From: Caldilineaceae bacterium
Lineage (GTDB): Bacteria > Chloroflexota > Anaerolineae > Caldilineales > Caldilineaceae
DNA: 64,000 bases
Reading direction: 5' to 3'
NCBI GenBank assembly: GCA_019637695.1
Contig: JAHBVG010000007.1
Span: 1 to 64,000 of the forward strand
Below are positions 56,401 to 64,000 of this stretch, one piece after another. Made by a program: the position numbers and the translations under genes. The notes beneath the pieces were generated by a model. It ran no database searches and was not told where the DNA came from. It worked only from the letters and a program-made list of their open reading frames with translations. Positions within the stretch are counted from its first letter, which is position 1. Each line of letters starts with the position of its first letter.

Positions 56401-59400
56401 CCGTGGGCAGGTTCACCAGATCGCCTTCGTCCACGGTCTGATCCGCCGGGCTGGTGAGGATGACCGGTTCCACGTTTGCCACGGCAATCGTAAAGGTCCG
56501 GCTCTGGTTGCCGCCGTCATCGTCAAAGACGCGCACCGTCACCGTGTAGTTGCCGTTGTCGGCATAGGTATGGCTGGCGGTGATGGCGCCGATGGTAAGC
56601 ACCCCCGGTCCGCCGTTGACCACCGCGGTCACCGCGCCGGTGGTGGTGATGTTATCTCCCCAATTGATGGTATAGGTGAAGGTCTCTGTGCGTCCCAGCG
56701 CGCTGAAGCCAGGATCGGTGAAGGTGGCAATGTTGCCCACGGTAAAGGTCGTGCCCTCAACGATCCCTGTGGTGATGTTGGGATGCGCCGTCACCGTGGG
56801 GGCGACGTTGGCAATCGTCACCGCGCGGGTGTGGATCGTCGTGTTGCCGTCGCCGTCGCCGATGGTAACAGTGATGGTATAGGTCCCATTGTCGGCGTAG
56901 ATACGGCTGACGTTGAAGCGTTTGGTCACGGTGTTGAGCGTGAGCGGCTGTGTCCCCGACCCGTCGCCGTAGTTGATGGTCGAGATCGGCCAGCTGCTGC
57001 TGTCGTCATCGGTGAAGATGCCGGTGGCGGTGAGTATGCTGCCCTCAAACGCCCCGCTGAACGGACCAATGCCGATCTGCGGCGGCTGGTTGACGACGAC
57101 GCTGAGCGAGCGCGTATCGTTGTCCGGGAAGTTGTCCGGGATAACCGAACCGAAAAGTTGCGGCGTGGTGGTGATGGTGAAGCCCGATCCCGCCGTCACA
57201 AAGACGGTGAATGAGCGCGTGGTGGTGATGCCTGTGTTGAGGCTGAAGCTGGGCCAGCGTATCACACCACCGCTCACCGTGGCGCCGTTGCTGGCCGACA
57301 CAAAGGTGGTCCCCGCTGGCACCGGGTTGCGCAGGTCAATGCCCGTGGTGTTAAAGGGACCGTTGTTGCGCACTGTCACCGTGTAGACAACGTTTTCGCC
57401 GGTGGCCGGTGTGGTGTCGTTGATGGCGATCTGGGTGACGGCCAGATCCGCGCCGACGACGGTGATCGTGCCTTTGGCCGTGATCGCCGGCGTGGGATCT
57501 TCCTGATCAGCTTCCAGCGCGTCGATGGTCAGATCGATCTGCTGGCCGCCGGTGCCGATCTTGGGCTCGGCGAAGAAGTTGAGCAGGGCGCTGCTGCCCC
57601 GCGCCAGGTTGCCGATCTGCCAGGTATTGGTGGTGTCGTCATACGTGCCTTGAGTGGGGCCGCCGCCGCGGTTCTCCAACGAGATGGGCAGCGAATGGGT
57701 CAGCACCACATTGGTGGCAAGATCCGGCCCGGCATTGGCGACGACAATGTTGTAGCCGATGATCTGCCCCTCGACTGGATTGGGATCGAGGGGATCAATG
57801 CGCACCGTCAGGTCCGCCTGTTGGACGGAGACGGCCCGGCTGGGCGTGTTGTTGGTGGGCTCGCCGTCCGCCACCGAAGAGGTGGCTGATGTCACCGTAT
57901 TGGTGATGGTGGTTCCGCCCGTCCCCGCGTTGACGGTGGTGGTGAGGACCAGGCTGGCTGAGCCATTGACCGCCAGGCTGCCCACAGTCCAATCGCCGGT
58001 GGTCGCCGTATAGATGCCCTGGCTGGCCAGGCTCTCCACATAGGTGATGCCGACGGGCAATTTGTCCACCACCACCACGTTGGTGGTGGCGATGGGACCG
58101 TTGTTGGTCACGGTGACGATGTAGACCAGCGTCTCCCCGGCGTTGGGCCGTTCGTTGCTGACGCTCTTCTGCACCGCCAGATCGGCGCCGTCGATGACGA
58201 TGGAGACGGGATTGCTGACGTTGTTGGCTGGGTTGGGATCATATTGTTCGGCGCGCAGGCCGTCGGTGGCGTCCACGATCTGCTTGCCCGCTGTGCCTGT
58301 GCGCACACGCGTGGAGATGAATAGCGTCTTGGTTTCACCCACAGCCAGGTTGCCCACATTCCAGGCATCGGTCCCCACATGGTAGGTGCTTGGATTGCCA
58401 GCAAAGGCAAAGGTCAGGAACTGCAATTCGGCGGGCAAGGTTTCCGTCACCACCACACCGGTGGCGGGGTCTGGGCCGTTGTTGCGGACCTGCAACGTGT
58501 AGAAGACCGTGCTGCCCTCGCGGAAAGGACCGGCGTTGACGGCTTTGGTCACTTCCAGATCCGCCGCTGTGGGGATGGTCTTGACCACCGAGGTCTCGTC
58601 GTCCTCGCCGTTGCCGATGCCGTTGTTCGGCGTCGAGTCGGGATCGAAGAGGCTGCTGGCGATGATCTCACCCTGGCTGGTCAACACACCCGACGCGCTC
58701 AAGGCGCGATTGATAGAGAGCGTGGTCGAGCTGCCCGACGCCAGGCTGGGGATAGTCCAGATGCCCGTGGTGGTGCTGTAGCTGGTGGTCCCCTGCGGCG
58801 TGACCGCGGCCCCGATCATCAACGAGGGGATAAGATAGCGCACCTGAATATCGGTAGCGGTATCTGGTCCGCTGTTGCTCACCTGCAACACAATGGTCAG
58901 CGAATCGCCCACGTTGGGTGTCTCGTCGCTGAAGATCTGGACCAATGAGAGATCGGCGGCAGGCCCCACGCTGATGGTCGTCAACGTGCTGTTGTTGGAT
59001 AGAAGTTGATCATGGCGCGTACCGGAGGCGCTGGCCGTATTGACAATCTGCCCGGAGCCGATCACCCGCGCCGTGAGGATCAATGTACGGCTGGCCCCGT
59101 TCGCCAATGCGCCCACGGTCCACTGCCCGGAGCCTGCGTTGTAGCTCCCAGCGGGCAGGGTATGGGTGACATAGGAGAGCGCCGACGGCAGCGGCGCAGC
59201 GACGACAACACCGGTGGCTGTCTCTGGCCCGTTGTTGGTAACGGTAATGACATACGTTACCAGGTCAAGTACCTTCGGCGCAGGATCGGAGACAGTCATG
59301 GCGATAGCCAGATCTGCGGCCAGGGTGACGGTCAGGGGTAGGGTCTGGCCGTTGTTCTCCACCACCGGATCGAACTGTCCGGCAGATTCCACAAGCGCAG

Positions 59401-62400
59401 TATTGGTGATGGTCCGGCCGGAGGTGGCTTCGCCCAACAGGGCAGAAACGGTCATGGTGGTCTGGCTGCCGGCGGTCAACGCGCCCACCGTCCACACATC
59501 GCCGGCGTAGCTGCCCTGCGCGGTGACGATGGTCACACCGCTCAAGAGGGCAGGGATCACATCGCTGATCACAATTGCCGAGGCGTTGCTGGGGCCGAGG
59601 TTGTTGACGACCACGGTATAGGTCAGCCGCTCGCCCACGTCAATCAGACCGTTGCTGTTGAGATCGGCGATGATGGCGTCTTTGGTCACGCTCAAGTCGG
59701 CGCGCTGGATGGTGATCACCGCGGCGCTGTTGACCGTCTGCGCGGCGGTGATGGCCGAAGCGACTGTGGCGGCGTTGACAATCGAACCGGTGGCGCTCGA
59801 ACGCACCGCCGCGCGCACGGTGATGGTACGCGACGCGCCTGGGGCCATGTTGCCCAGCGAACAGGTGAAGGTATTGGCCAGCGGCCCGCAGGTGACGCCA
59901 GCGGGCGGCGTGATCTGCAAGGGGAGGAGCGAAGCGGGCAGCACGTCGGTGATCACCACCGCCGGCGCCAGCGACGGACCGTTATTGGTAATCGTCAGCG
60001 TAAAGGTGATGGAATCCTGCCCGGAAACGGCTGTCAGCGGTGTGGCGACGTTGCGCAACACCAGATTGGCGCGGGTCGTCACCGTGTCGGTGAAGGTGAG
60101 CGTGTTGAATTCCAACTGTGTATCGGCAATGTCCGAGGTGACGCCGACGGTGTAGGTCAACACATCGGTGAAGGCGGCGTCGATGAGCGCGGTGGCCGTC
60201 ACCGCCACTGTGTGACCGGGCAGAAGTTGTGGGAACGTACAGGTCACCAGGGTGGATCCGCTACACGCGCCCCCACCCACAGACGCCGAGACAAAGGTGG
60301 TACTGGACGGCAAGGTATAGGTCAGGATCACGTTGACCGCCACCGACGGACCATCGTTGCGGGTGGTGAGGAGATAGGTGACGGGCGCGCCGGCCACGAT
60401 CTCGCTCAGGCGCGTCACCGGCAGGAGCGAAAGATCCGCCCCCTGGACCACAGGCAAGGTTTGGGAGACACTGTTGTTGGCGGCGTTGCGATCATCTCCG
60501 GGATTGATAACCGAAGAGACGGTGGCCGCGCTGGTAATTGGCCCGCTGTAGGCAGGATCGATGATCCCGCCAATCGCCACTTCAACCTGTTGATCGCGGA
60601 TCAGCGTCCCCAGGCCGAGGCGTATGGGCTGGGTGGTATCCACAGGACCCGCGGTACACGTAAAGACGGAGCAGAAGAGCGGACGCCCATCGTTGCCCAG
60701 CGCAGGCTGGAATTGGGTGGGCAGCGTCAAGGAGAGTTCCACAGCGCGCGCCACCGACGGACCAAAGTTGGTGATGGTCAGCGTAAAGGAGATGGGCGCG
60801 CCCGCCACCGGCGCGGTCGGTACAACCACCTGGCTGAGAGCTAGATCAAAGGTCGTATTGATCGAATCTGTCCGCGTATCGCGATTGTTGCTCAAAACCG
60901 GATCGGGCGTGCTGGCCGTCACCTCGGCCTCGTTGAGTACATCCACCTCGGCAAAGGAATTGACCTGAGCCACAATCGTGCGCGTTAAGATCTGGCCCGG
61001 CTGCATCTGCGCCTGTGTACAAGTGACCACAAAGCCGCTACGCGTACATCCTGCGCTGCTGCTCTGATAGAGCAACACATTGGAAAGCACATTGGTCACG
61101 CTCACATCGCGCGCCACCGAAGGTCCTGTATTGGAGATGACCACTGTGTATGTGATCAGCTCGCCGAAGAGCGGGGCCGGGGTAGTTGCACGTGGCAGAT
61201 CCAATACCAGATCGGCCAGGGCGCTCACACTAGTGGTGATGGTGCGGCGGTTGTTGGCCGGAATTGGATCGGAAACACTCGTTGACGCCGTCTCGACAGT
61301 GATTGGAATCTCACCCAAAACGCCCGGCGCCACGTTGAGAGTCACCGTAAACGCGGCGCTGCTGCCCACAGATAACGTATTCGCATTACAGGTCACAATC
61401 GTGCTGCCATTGGGCTGGTTACAGCTATTGGCCGGCAACGATCCCGCCAGCGAGAAGCCGCCCGGCAGGGTAGTCGTCACCACGACGTTGGCGGCAACCG
61501 ACGATCCATTGTTGGTGACCTGCCACATATACGTCACCTGCTCGCCAGCGATGACCGCCGCGATCTCTGTTGTAGTCAGGTTGAGATCGGCAATCGGACA
61601 GTTCACCAGGACGATGTCTCCGCTGTCCTCATAGACAACCACAGTTCCTTCACGGCTGATGACGGGGTTGATGCGGTTCTGTCCGGCCACATTGGTAGAG
61701 ACCGACCGCTCGATCCCGCTGGACAACTCGTAGAGGAAGATGTTCTCCAGCCCGCCGAGCGTGCGCTGATAGACAACGCGGTTGCCGCTGCCGTCAATCG
61801 CCGGGTGGCCATGTGTACCGTCGTTCGTCAACCGTTTGAAACCATTGGGATTGCCTGGGGCTGGGTATAGAAAGACCTGGAAGACGTCAGGCGCGCTAGC
61901 CCCGCCGCCCAACGCCTGATCCGATAAAAAGACAATCCGCTCGCCGTTGTTGCTGATCGATGGGTGGGCGTTGCTCCCTGTGCCCGTAATGGTGATCTGC
62001 TGCGGCTGGCCGCCGCTGTCGATGCGGTAGCGATAGATCTCCGAGTTGCCATCCCGGTCCGAGACAAAGACCACGGTCTTGCCGTCCCCGCTAATGGCCG
62101 GATCGTCGTTGATAACGCCCAACGGCGTGTTCGTCACCTGGGTAAAGGGATTGGCGCTGCCCTCCACATAGACGAAGATTTCCAAATTGCGCTGGGCATC
62201 GGGAATGCTGACCCGGCTGTCCAGCCCATTGTCGGAGATGAAGACAATCGTCCTGCCGTCCTGGCTGACGGCGGGGAAGAGATTGGAGCCACGTGTGGTG
62301 TTGGTGATCTGGCGCAACTGTCCGCCGGGCGCGGTATCCTGGCGGAAGATCTCGAAGTTGCCGTCGCGGTTCTGGCCGGGGATCAGATCGCGATCGGAAA

Positions 62401-62833
62401 AGAAGACCACATAGCGGCCATCGCCGCTGACCGCCGGGGCCAGGTTGAAACCGCCCAAGATGCTACCTGTGGATGTGGTCAACTGGCTATATTGAGGCGC
62501 AAGCGCAGCACCATCCAGGGTGACGCTGGCGCGGAAGACTTCAATATTGCCGTCGCCGTTGCCGCCGGTGGGGTTGCCTGTGGACCAAAAATAGACGAGC
62601 GAACCATTGTCGCTAAGCACCGGCTCTGCGCTGTACGCATTGATCGAGGTGAAGACGGGCCGCGGCGCCTCGCAGGTGATCACGCCATTGGCCGGAGGCG
62701 TTTGGGCGGCAGCCGGGCGCGCCGAAATCCCCTGCACCAGCAGGGCCAGGAGCAGGGCGGGCAGCCAGATCATCTTCGCGATTGACGATTGCAGATTTAC
62801 GATTCTCTTATCTCCTACCCTGCCCATCCTCAT
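53435..62833 (-). CDS. 5' part of the giant propeller/DUF11/PKD surface protein
   Basis: 3132 residues from ATG 62833, with AGGAGG seven bases upstream; the ATG overlaps the preceding gene's stop (ATGA). A signal peptide lies at ~20-45 (MIWLPALLLALLVQGISARPAAAQ spans it). Residues ~60-410 form a PD40/TolB-like beta-propeller (FSDRDLIPGQNRDGNFEIFR; SGDGKTVVFVSDRDGNSEIY). Twelve DUF11 repeats follow (~415-1910; YTVTVTNNGP-type), then about eleven PKD-like repeats (~1915-3100; SETFTYTINWGDG...YTVTV) and part of a twelfth, which is cut at LDAELPP by TGA. The downstream frame resumes within the same domain. No catalytic part is visible. Likely a cell-surface stalk or adhesin. Confidence 0.85.
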   Translation of the reverse strand: MRMGRVGDKRIVNLQSSIAKMIWLPALLLALLVQGISARPAAAQTPPANGVITCEAPRPVFTSINAYSAEPVLSDNGSLVYFWSTGNPTGGNGDGNIEVFRASVTLDGAALAPQYSQLTTSTGSILGGFNLAPAVSGDGRYVVFFSDRDLIPGQNRDGNFEIFRQDTAPGGQLRQITNTTRGSNLFPAVSQDGRTIVFISDNGLDSRVSIPDAQRNLEIFVYVEGSANPFTQVTNTPLGVINDDPAISGDGKTVVFVSDRDGNSEIYRYRIDSGGQPQQITITGTGSNAHPSISNNGERIVFLSDQALGGGASAPDVFQVFLYPAPGNPNGFKRLTNDGTHGHPAIDGSGNRVVYQRTLGGLENIFLYELSSGIERSVSTNVAGQNRINPVISREGTVVVYEDSGDIVLVNCPIADLNLTTTEIAAVIAGEQVTYMWQVTNNGSSVAANVVVTTTLPGGFSLAGSLPANSCNQPNGSTIVTCNANTLSVGSSAAFTVTLNVAPGVLGEIPITVETASTSVSDPIPANNRRTITTSVSALADLVLDLPRATTPAPLFGELITYTVVISNTGPSVARDVSVTNVLSNVLLYQSSSAGCTRSGFVVTCTQAQMQPGQILTRTIVAQVNSFAEVDVLNEAEVTASTPDPVLSNNRDTRTDSINTTFDLALSQVVVPTAPVAGAPISFTLTITNFGPSVARAVELSLTLPTQFQPALGNDGRPLFCSVFTCTAGPVDTTQPIRLGLGTLIRDQQVEVAIGGIIDPAYSGPITSAATVSSVINPGDDRNAANNSVSQTLPVVQGADLSLLPVTRLSEIVAGAPVTYLLTTRNDGPSVAVNVILTYTLPSSTTFVSASVGGGACSGSTLVTCTFPQLLPGHTVAVTATALIDAAFTDVLTYTVGVTSDIADTQLEFNTLTFTDTVTTRANLVLRNVATPLTAVSGQDSITFTLTITNNGPSLAPAVVITDVLPASLLPLQITPPAGVTCGPLANTFTCSLGNMAPGASRTITVRAAVRSSATGSIVNAATVASAITAAQTVNSAAVITIQRADLSVTKDAIIADLNSNGLIDVGERLTYTVVVNNLGPSNASAIVISDVIPALLSGVTIVTAQGSYAGDVWTVGALTAGSQTTMTVSALLGEATSGRTITNTALVESAGQFDPVVENNGQTLPLTVTLAADLAIAMTVSDPAPKVLDLVTYVITVTNNGPETATGVVVAAPLPSALSYVTHTLPAGSYNAGSGQWTVGALANGASRTLILTARVIGSGQIVNTASASGTRHDQLLSNNSTLTTISVGPAADLSLVQIFSDETPNVGDSLTIVLQVSNSGPDTATDIQVRYLIPSLMIGAAVTPQGTTSYSTTTGIWTIPSLASGSSTTLSINRALSASGVLTSQGEIIASSLFDPDSTPNNGIGNGEDDETSVVKTIPTAADLEVTKAVNAGPFREGSTVFYTLQVRNNGPDPATGVVVTETLPAELQFLTFAFAGNPSTYHVGTDAWNVGNLAVGETKTLFISTRVRTGTAGKQIVDATDGLRAEQYDPNPANNVSNPVSIVIDGADLAVQKSVSNERPNAGETLVYIVTVTNNGPIATTNVVVVDKLPVGITYVESLASQGIYTATTGDWTVGSLAVNGSASLVLTTTVNAGTGGTTITNTVTSATSSVADGEPTNNTPSRAVSVQQADLTVRIDPLDPNPVEGQIIGYNIVVANAGPDLATNVVLTHSLPISLENRGGGPTQGTYDDTTNTWQIGNLARGSSALLNFFAEPKIGTGGQQIDLTIDALEADQEDPTPAITAKGTITVVGADLAVTQIAINDTTPATGENVVYTVTVRNNGPFNTTGIDLRNPVPAGTTFVSASNGATVSGGVIRWPSFSLNTGITTTRSFTVFVTAGSGFTITTTPQLFGSVIPDNFPDNDTRSLSVVVNQPPQIGIGPFSGAFEGSILTATGIFTDDDSSSWPISTINYGDGSGTQPLTLNTVTKRFNVSRIYADNGTYTITVTIGDGDGNTTIHTRAVTIANVAPTVTAHPNITTGIVEGTTFTVGNIATFTDPGFSALGRTETFTYTINWGDNITTTGAVTAVVNGGPGVLTIGAITASHTYADNGNYTVTVRVFDDDGGNQSRTFTIAVANVEPVILTSPADQTVDEGDLVNLPTAVTFADPGWSNALRGSSETFTYSIDWGDGSSVITQPVTSVVTGSVGVSTTGSFGGSHTYADDGVYTVTITLRDDDGGIDTATFTVTVNNVAPTITHDAGDQTVNENHPLILSHVITFTDPGFTALNTSETFTYTIDWGDGSALVTGAVTNVVTGSAGTATVGSVAGQHTYADDDDSPYTVTVSVYDDDGGLDTITFVVTVVNVAPTLTVSSSQTITEGYVLDLPGIGTFIDPGYTDAMVNASETFTYSIDWGDGSALETGIPAVSNGSGGISTTGAFSSSYIYADDGIYTVTVSVYDDNGGSDSGTFTVTVVNEAPTLFVAANRTITEGLPLTIVNILTFTDPGWTDAAVGASELFTYTIEWGDGNQTGPVAVTNVINGGPGVLTRGGVTATHTYADDKDGPYTVTITLEDDDGAVVTDTLIITVENDPPVVTMTGATTVTEHRTTERIYNFTVADSGLVETFSIVSTSCGAEGTVVDGSPTINPVNGAGSLRCLFVDGEIPPITSTVSVVVSDETDTGTGTRVVTVTNVTPSVTPPANQTANEGQIKTFNLGSFTDPGNDAPWTVTVNWGDTSTPITLTMMAPGTITPTAHVYPDNGVYTVTVTVADKDGASQSRTFTITVSNLAPVIDVIAASGTITEGYVLTRAPIASFTDFGYSDLGKSETFTYTINWGDGTSESGDVTDVITGPTAPRTRGAISATHVYADNGVYTVTVTIRDDDGGQHSRSFTVTVLNAAPELNAGNNQTVTEGALVSLDPATFLDRGTLDTHIATVNWGDGSPSVAGTVNATPYGPPGSTAGVTGTISASHRYADDGVYTVTVQLSDDDGATVTDTLTITVTNVAPTVRAAGDITRNEGQSFTLTNIVTFTDPGWSDPGRLKASETFTYSINWGDTSPVITGTVTTIINGGPGILTRGAITGSHTYADNGIYTVTVRIYDDNGGMGTDSFVATVNFNVPPTITNIAAAQFITEGLPLTITAVTFLDAELPP

Positions 62834-64000
62834 TCGTTGCCTCCTGTGCAGGGTATCGCGTAAAACGCGCCATCGCTGGCTGCACTTTCGCCCGCATCGC
62901 CGATCACGGTGATAAAGTAGGCCGATCCACAGGGCGGGGATGCCACGCGATAGGTGACGCGATCCCGCCCAATCTCGGCGGACGGCTCGAAGGTGACACC
63001 GTCCGGGCTGGCGTAGAGACGATAGCCCGTGATCCCGTCCAGCGTAGGCGGCGGGTCCCAGCGCAGCGTGATCGAGCGGCCCGTGGGCTGTACGCCCGCA
63101 AAACCGGTGACTGGGGATTGGGGAACGGAGATTGGGGACTGGGAACTGGGGACTGGGTCGTCCGCTGTCTGTCGTCCCGCGTTGACTCCCTGCGCCATGA
63201 CCAGAGGCAGGAAGATAGGATTGACGCCGCTACCGACAACAACCGGCACGGAGAGGCTCTGGCGGCGCGCGGTGGGGCAGGCTTCACCCAGCACGCTCAC
63301 CGAGACCGGGTATGTACCATCCCTGGCAAAGGTATGGTTGACCATTACCCCCGCTGTGGTGCTGCCATCGCCAAAATTCCACGTAATCGAGAGGCTGCCG
63401 CTGGCTTGAATGCTGGCGACAAAGCGCACACTCTCGCCGACGTCTGGATTTTCCGGTGTGTGGATAATACGCAGATTGGTCGGCCAGCGACAACTGGTGG
63501 CGCGCACACGGAAGGGCGGACTGACCGCCGCAGCCACGGACCGATTCACTGGCCCCACCCGATCGGGCTGGGCCAGCACCACGCGGAAGAGCGCATTCTC
63601 GCTGATCGCCCTGTCCGCGCGCGCATTCCACAGGAAGGTCTGCTCAATGCCCAGCCGGGTGGGCGTCACCACCTGTGTGGGCGAAATAGGTGTCGATGGG
63701 GTGGCTCTATGCCAGGTCCCGCCGCTATCCAACGAATACTGAAAATTCAATGCGCTCATGGGCATGGGCGCACCGGGCGCATCAGATCCTGGGTCGTTGC
63801 GCCTGCCATCGGGATCGTACAATCGATACGTCACTGTAATCACCGATTGAAGCGGACCTGCCAGGATCTGCGGCGACGAGTAGAAATAGGCGTTGTCGGC
63901 GTCGCCGGGGCGCTTCACACTCAGATAGCGGGGATTGTTGGGCAACGGCACACGCAGGGCGTAGTCATCTTGCAGATGGGCCGGGGAGATCAGTGTGTTG
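62830..64000 (-). CDS. Surface/secreted protein with PKD and fibronectin-III domains, 5' end outside window
   Basis: The frame is open to the right edge (no stop between 63951 and 64000), so the N-terminus is missing. Visible: a beta-rich domain (~residues 16-160), a PKD domain (SLSITWNFGDGSTTAGVMVN), a FLPLVMAQ motif, a Pro/Ser/Gln linker encoded by a heptamer array at 63109-63157, and a fibronectin type III domain (RSITLRWDPPPTLDGITGYR) to the end (CTGGNE). The stop overlaps the start of the giant gene by four bases, which indicates translational coupling. It is the first visible gene of the second surface-protein operon. No enzyme motif is seen. Confidence 0.88.
   Translation of the reverse strand, partial: NTLISPAHLQDDYALRVPLPNNPRYLSVKRPGDADNAYFYSSPQILAGPLQSVITVTYRLYDPDGRRNDPGSDAPGAPMPMSALNFQYSLDSGGTWHRATPSTPISPTQVVTPTRLGIEQTFLWNARADRAISENALFRVVLAQPDRVGPVNRSVAAAVSPPFRVRATSCRWPTNLRIIHTPENPDVGESVRFVASIQASGSLSITWNFGDGSTTAGVMVNHTFARDGTYPVSVSVLGEACPTARRQSLSVPVVVGSGVNPIFLPLVMAQGVNAGRQTADDPVPSSQSPISVPQSPVTGFAGVQPTGRSITLRWDPPPTLDGITGYRLYASPDGVTFEPSAEIGRDRVTYRVASPPCGSAYFITVIGDAGESAASDGAFYAIPCTGGNE
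63109..63157. repeat. Heptamer array coding a Ser/Pro/Gln linker
   Basis: GACTGGGG/GATTGGGG units (complement of CCCCAGTC/CCCCAATC) occur seven times with variants. They encode PVPSSQSPISVPQSPV between the FLPLV motif and the fibronectin domain. Confidence 0.75.

Noticed and set aside
53417..57214. 1265-codon plus-strand open frame
   Set aside because: Mirror of the PKD repeat array; it repeats with the array period and has no domain or start signal.

Overview
This 64 kb window appears to come from a chromosome of a Chloroflexota bacterium, most likely of the Anaerolineae/Caldilineae type. That placement is inferred from gene style: very large secreted proteins joined by Thr-Pro linkers, DUF11/PKD/cohesin repeats, C-terminal YLP-type motifs, a Ser/Thr kinase with a Thr-Pro stalk, a type-2-like TyrRS, and moderately high GC. 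No rRNA is present to confirm it.

Layout. (1) 1-23266, minus strand: a six-gene run of exported proteins read from right to left. In order of transcription these are a one-cohesin protein, an SdrD-B-like protein, a 4593-residue beta-helix giant with a Tc-toxin-TcA-like C-terminus, a dockerin+cohesin protein, a five-cohesin Thr-Pro protein and a truncated Thr-Pro protein at the edge. A divergent SARP/BTAD regulator (23732-24550) with 11-bp-phased direct repeats in the shared promoter region is the likely controller. (2) 24740-46712: mostly household genes. They are two methyltransferases, a PyrK-like flavoprotein, a SufE-like protein, an FKBP isomerase, an AI-2E family transporter, a stand-alone Lrp ligand domain, DNA glycosylase Tag, an FHA-winged-helix regulator divergent from a transmembrane Ser/Thr kinase, threonine aldolase, a DUF697-like membrane protein, two identical tRNA-Asp genes, tyrS with an attenuator-like leader, a formylglycine-generating-enzyme-like membrane protein, a Thr-Pro surface protein, an HtrA-like protease without signal peptide, a LuxR regulator, hisD-hisC and a TrkA/KtrA-like protein. 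(3) 46837-64000, minus strand: a second surface-protein operon. Its main gene is about 16 kb long (TolB-like propeller, 19 DUF11 repeats, about 18 PKD-like repeats). It is split by a single +1 frame change at a CCC-TGA-C sequence.

How it may work together. The first operon has cohesin and dockerin modules but no recognisable glycoside hydrolase, so it looks like a non-cellulosomal extracellular assembly. The dockerin+cohesin protein could act as adaptor between the five-cohesin scaffold and dockerin-bearing partners. The giant may supply adhesion (beta-helix) and, if the TcA resemblance holds, a membrane-inserting module. These are inferences from sequence architecture.

Mobile and repeat content is also notable. 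There is a 151-bp MITE-like element with a 9-bp target duplication, heptamer (CCCCARTC-type) arrays like cyanobacterial STRRs that sit at gene ends and inside two coding regions, and unrelated inverted repeats touching the stop codons of several genes.
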